From Enterococcus pallens ATCC BAA-351 (GTDB lineage Bacteria; Bacillota; Bacilli; Lactobacillales; Enterococcaceae), in assembly GCF_000407485.1 (NCBI RefSeq), contig NZ_ASWD01000001.1:1116001-1180000 (forward strand): a stretch of 64,000 nucleotides of DNA, given 5' to 3'. Below, piece by piece: positions 62,707 through 64,000 of this stretch; positions within the stretch are counted from its first letter, which is position 1; each line of letters begins with the position of its first letter. The notes under the pieces were generated by a model, which was not told the DNA's origin, made no database searches, and saw only the letters and a program-made list of their open reading frames with translations. The translations under genes were made by a program, and so were the position numbers.

Positions 62707-62949
62707 ATGAGAAAAGAAGTAATTATGCCGAAAATCGGCTTGGATATGGATGAAGGAACCATCATCACTTGGTACAAAAAAGCAGGCGAAGCAGTGAAAA
62801 AGGGTGAGGTTTTGCTGGAAATTGAAACCGATAAAGCGACGACTGATGTGGAGGCAGCCGTTGACGGTGTCTTAGCTGAAATTGTTGAAGAGGAAGATGC
62901 AACAGTAGATATTGGCGAAACCATCGCATGGATTGAAGTCGATGAGTAG
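62707..62949 (+). CDS. Free-standing lipoyl carrier protein
   Basis: An 80-residue single lipoyl domain with the lipoylated Lys43 (EIETDKATTDVEA). In most acetoin or pyruvate dehydrogenase clusters this domain is the N terminus of E2; here it ends with a stop at 62947-62949, which overlaps the start of the E2 catalytic gene by 8 bases. It would carry the acyl group between E1, E2 and E3. RBS TTGGAGG. Confidence 0.92.
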   Translation: MRKEVIMPKIGLDMDEGTIITWYKKAGEAVKKGEVLLEIETDKATTDVEAAVDGVLAEIVEEEDATVDIGETIAWIEVDE

Positions 62950-63619
62950 TGAAGGAAAAAAGCTGACGGGAATCAAAAAAGCCATGGCCAAACAAATGAT
63001 CCGCAGCTGGACCGATGTGCCTCAGTTTCAACTGAGCACAACGGTCCGCTGTGACAACTTGATGGCCTACCGTAAAAATTTACCAGAAAAAGTGTCCTTT
63101 ACAGCGATTATTGCCAAAGCAGTTGCACTGACTTTGAAGGAATTTCCAGAGATCAATCAACGGTTCGTGGATGGTTTGGTGGAGGCGGTAGACTCCGTGA
63201 ACATGGGAATTGCCAGTGACACGAAACGGGGACTGCTGGTACCGGTAATCAATCAAGCCGATGCAAAATCATTAACGGAAATGCAGCAGTCATTAAACGA
63301 AATCAAAGAAAAAAGCAAGCTAGGCAAGTTTTCAATGGAGGAATTAACCGGGGGAACCTTTACAATCAGCAACTTAGGCATGTTTAACATTGAAACTTTT
63401 TCTTCTATTGTAAATACACCGGAATTAGGCATTCTAGCCATCGGAAAAATTGCCAAGAAGCCTTATGTGGATGAAAACGATCAATTGATTGCGGCTTCGG
63501 TTCTGCAGCCGGTTCTAACCTTGGATCATCGCGTTGCTGACGGGGCTACCGGGGCAAGGTTTTTAACCCGCTTGGCAGAAGTGTTGGAAAATCCTACAGA
63601 GCTGCTGCCTTACGAATAG
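62942..63619 (+). CDS. E2 acyltransferase catalytic domain (no lipoyl or E3/E1-binding domain)
   Basis: A 225-residue protein consisting only of the catalytic core of 2-oxoacid dehydrogenase E2: LTGIKKAMAKQMIRSWTDVPQF at the N terminus and the active-site DHRVADG (His196, Asp200). The family's peripheral subunit-binding domain is absent. ATG 62942 overlaps the stop of the lipoyl gene by 8 bases. E2 is therefore split into two proteins. Acyl transfer from the lipoyl protein to CoA is the expected reaction. Confidence 0.9.
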   Translation: MSSEGKKLTGIKKAMAKQMIRSWTDVPQFQLSTTVRCDNLMAYRKNLPEKVSFTAIIAKAVALTLKEFPEINQRFVDGLVEAVDSVNMGIASDTKRGLLVPVINQADAKSLTEMQQSLNEIKEKSKLGKFSMEELTGGTFTISNLGMFNIETFSSIVNTPELGILAIGKIAKKPYVDENDQLIAASVLQPVLTLDHRVADGATGARFLTRLAEVLENPTELLPYE

Positions 63620-63654
63620 AAGCAAGCTAAAACTAGCAATAAGGAGGATGCGAC

Positions 63655-64000
63655 TTGGAAACAACCATTGCAATTATCGGCGGCGGACCGGGTGGATACG
63701 TGGCAGCCATACGTGCAGCACAACTAGGTGGAAAAGTCATTTTAATTGAGAAAGAAAGACTGGGTGGCACCTGCTTGAATGTTGGTTGTATACCTACCAA
63801 AGCTTTACTGCAATCGGCAGAAGCCTTAGAACAAGTTCAGCAGGCCAAAAAATTTGGAATCTCGGCAGCTATAGAAGGCTTCGATTGGTCAACAGTGATG
63901 AAACGCAAGGATCGTGTGGTTAAGCAGCTGGTCAAAGGGGTTCAAGGCTTGATGAAAACCAATCAGATTGAAGTGCTGCAGGGAACCGCAAAATTTTTAG
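63655..64000 (+). CDS. Dihydrolipoamide dehydrogenase (E3), partial
   Basis: The first 115 residues of an FAD-dependent disulfide oxidoreductase: FAD motif IIGGGPGGYVAAIRAAQLG and the redox disulfide GGTCLNVGCIPTK. TTG start at 63655, about 9 bases after AAGGAGG. The gene runs off the window. It would reoxidise the lipoyl protein and completes the complex. Confidence 0.93.
   Translation, partial: METTIAIIGGGPGGYVAAIRAAQLGGKVILIEKERLGGTCLNVGCIPTKALLQSAEALEQVQQAKKFGISAAIEGFDWSTVMKRKDRVVKQLVKGVQGLMKTNQIEVLQGTAKFL

Overview
The window looks like chromosome of a low-GC lactic acid bacterium, most likely Enterococcus or a close relative. Reasons: AT-rich DNA, strong AGGAGG-type ribosome binding sites, CcpA (cre)-like sites, several PTS systems, an LPXTG/sortase C pilus locus, and biotin-dependent oxaloacetate decarboxylase genes. 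No tRNA, rRNA, CRISPR array or complete transposon was seen.

Layout. 0-4.5 kb: AraC regulator divergent from a GPH sugar symporter, a YczE-like membrane protein, queH and a GNAT acetyltransferase. 4.6-7.2 kb: three type II toxin-antitoxin modules in a row (HicAB with a nonsense-interrupted hicA, HigBA, intact HicAB), each behind its own inverted-repeat promoter. 7.3-12.5 kb: XRE-cupin regulator divergent from a glycyl-radical activase, an 800-residue glycyl radical enzyme with hydroxyproline-dehydratase-like (HypD) key residues, a TauE/SafE permease and PpnP. 12.6-24.5 kb: membrane and accessory genes, including two large polytopic proteins, a secreted DUF5648 protein, an amidohydrolase, tandem zinc-ribbon membrane proteins, Lrp and DJ-1 proteins, a methyltransferase, and an XRE/CAT-like pair.

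24.6-30.5 kb: an isolated two-gene cassette, a 1172-residue SF2 helicase-like protein overlapping a 684-residue protein of unknown fold. It resembles a defence-type pair. 30.7-32 kb: a lipoprotein substrate-binding gene behind a leader that encodes a Tyr-rich peptide and a set of mutually exclusive hairpins ending in a terminator. 33.8 kb: a compact three-way-junction RNA with its own terminator. 34.2-37.4 kb: a Na+-pumping oxaloacetate decarboxylase operon without citrate lyase genes. 38-40.3 kb: an ABC exporter. 41.4-47.9 kb: pilus locus (backbone pilin, sortase C, large tip/adhesin-like protein). 48.4-53 kb: two RpiR regulators divergent from a GH4 6-phospho-alpha-glucosidase and an EIICB transporter.

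53.5-64 kb: the most unusual region. A gat-type PTS (EIIA, EIIB, EIIC) and a PRD regulator are followed by a RuBisCO-like protein, a 152-bp tandem repeat, then E1alpha, E1beta, a D-2-hydroxyacid dehydrogenase with no AUG start, a free-standing lipoyl protein, a truncated E2 and the start of E3. The layout suggests uptake and phosphorylation of an unidentified polyol or sugar acid, carbon-skeleton chemistry by the RuBisCO-like protein, and thiolytic oxidation of a keto product to an acyl-CoA by a complex of the acetoin dehydrogenase type. The substrate cannot be read from the sequence.
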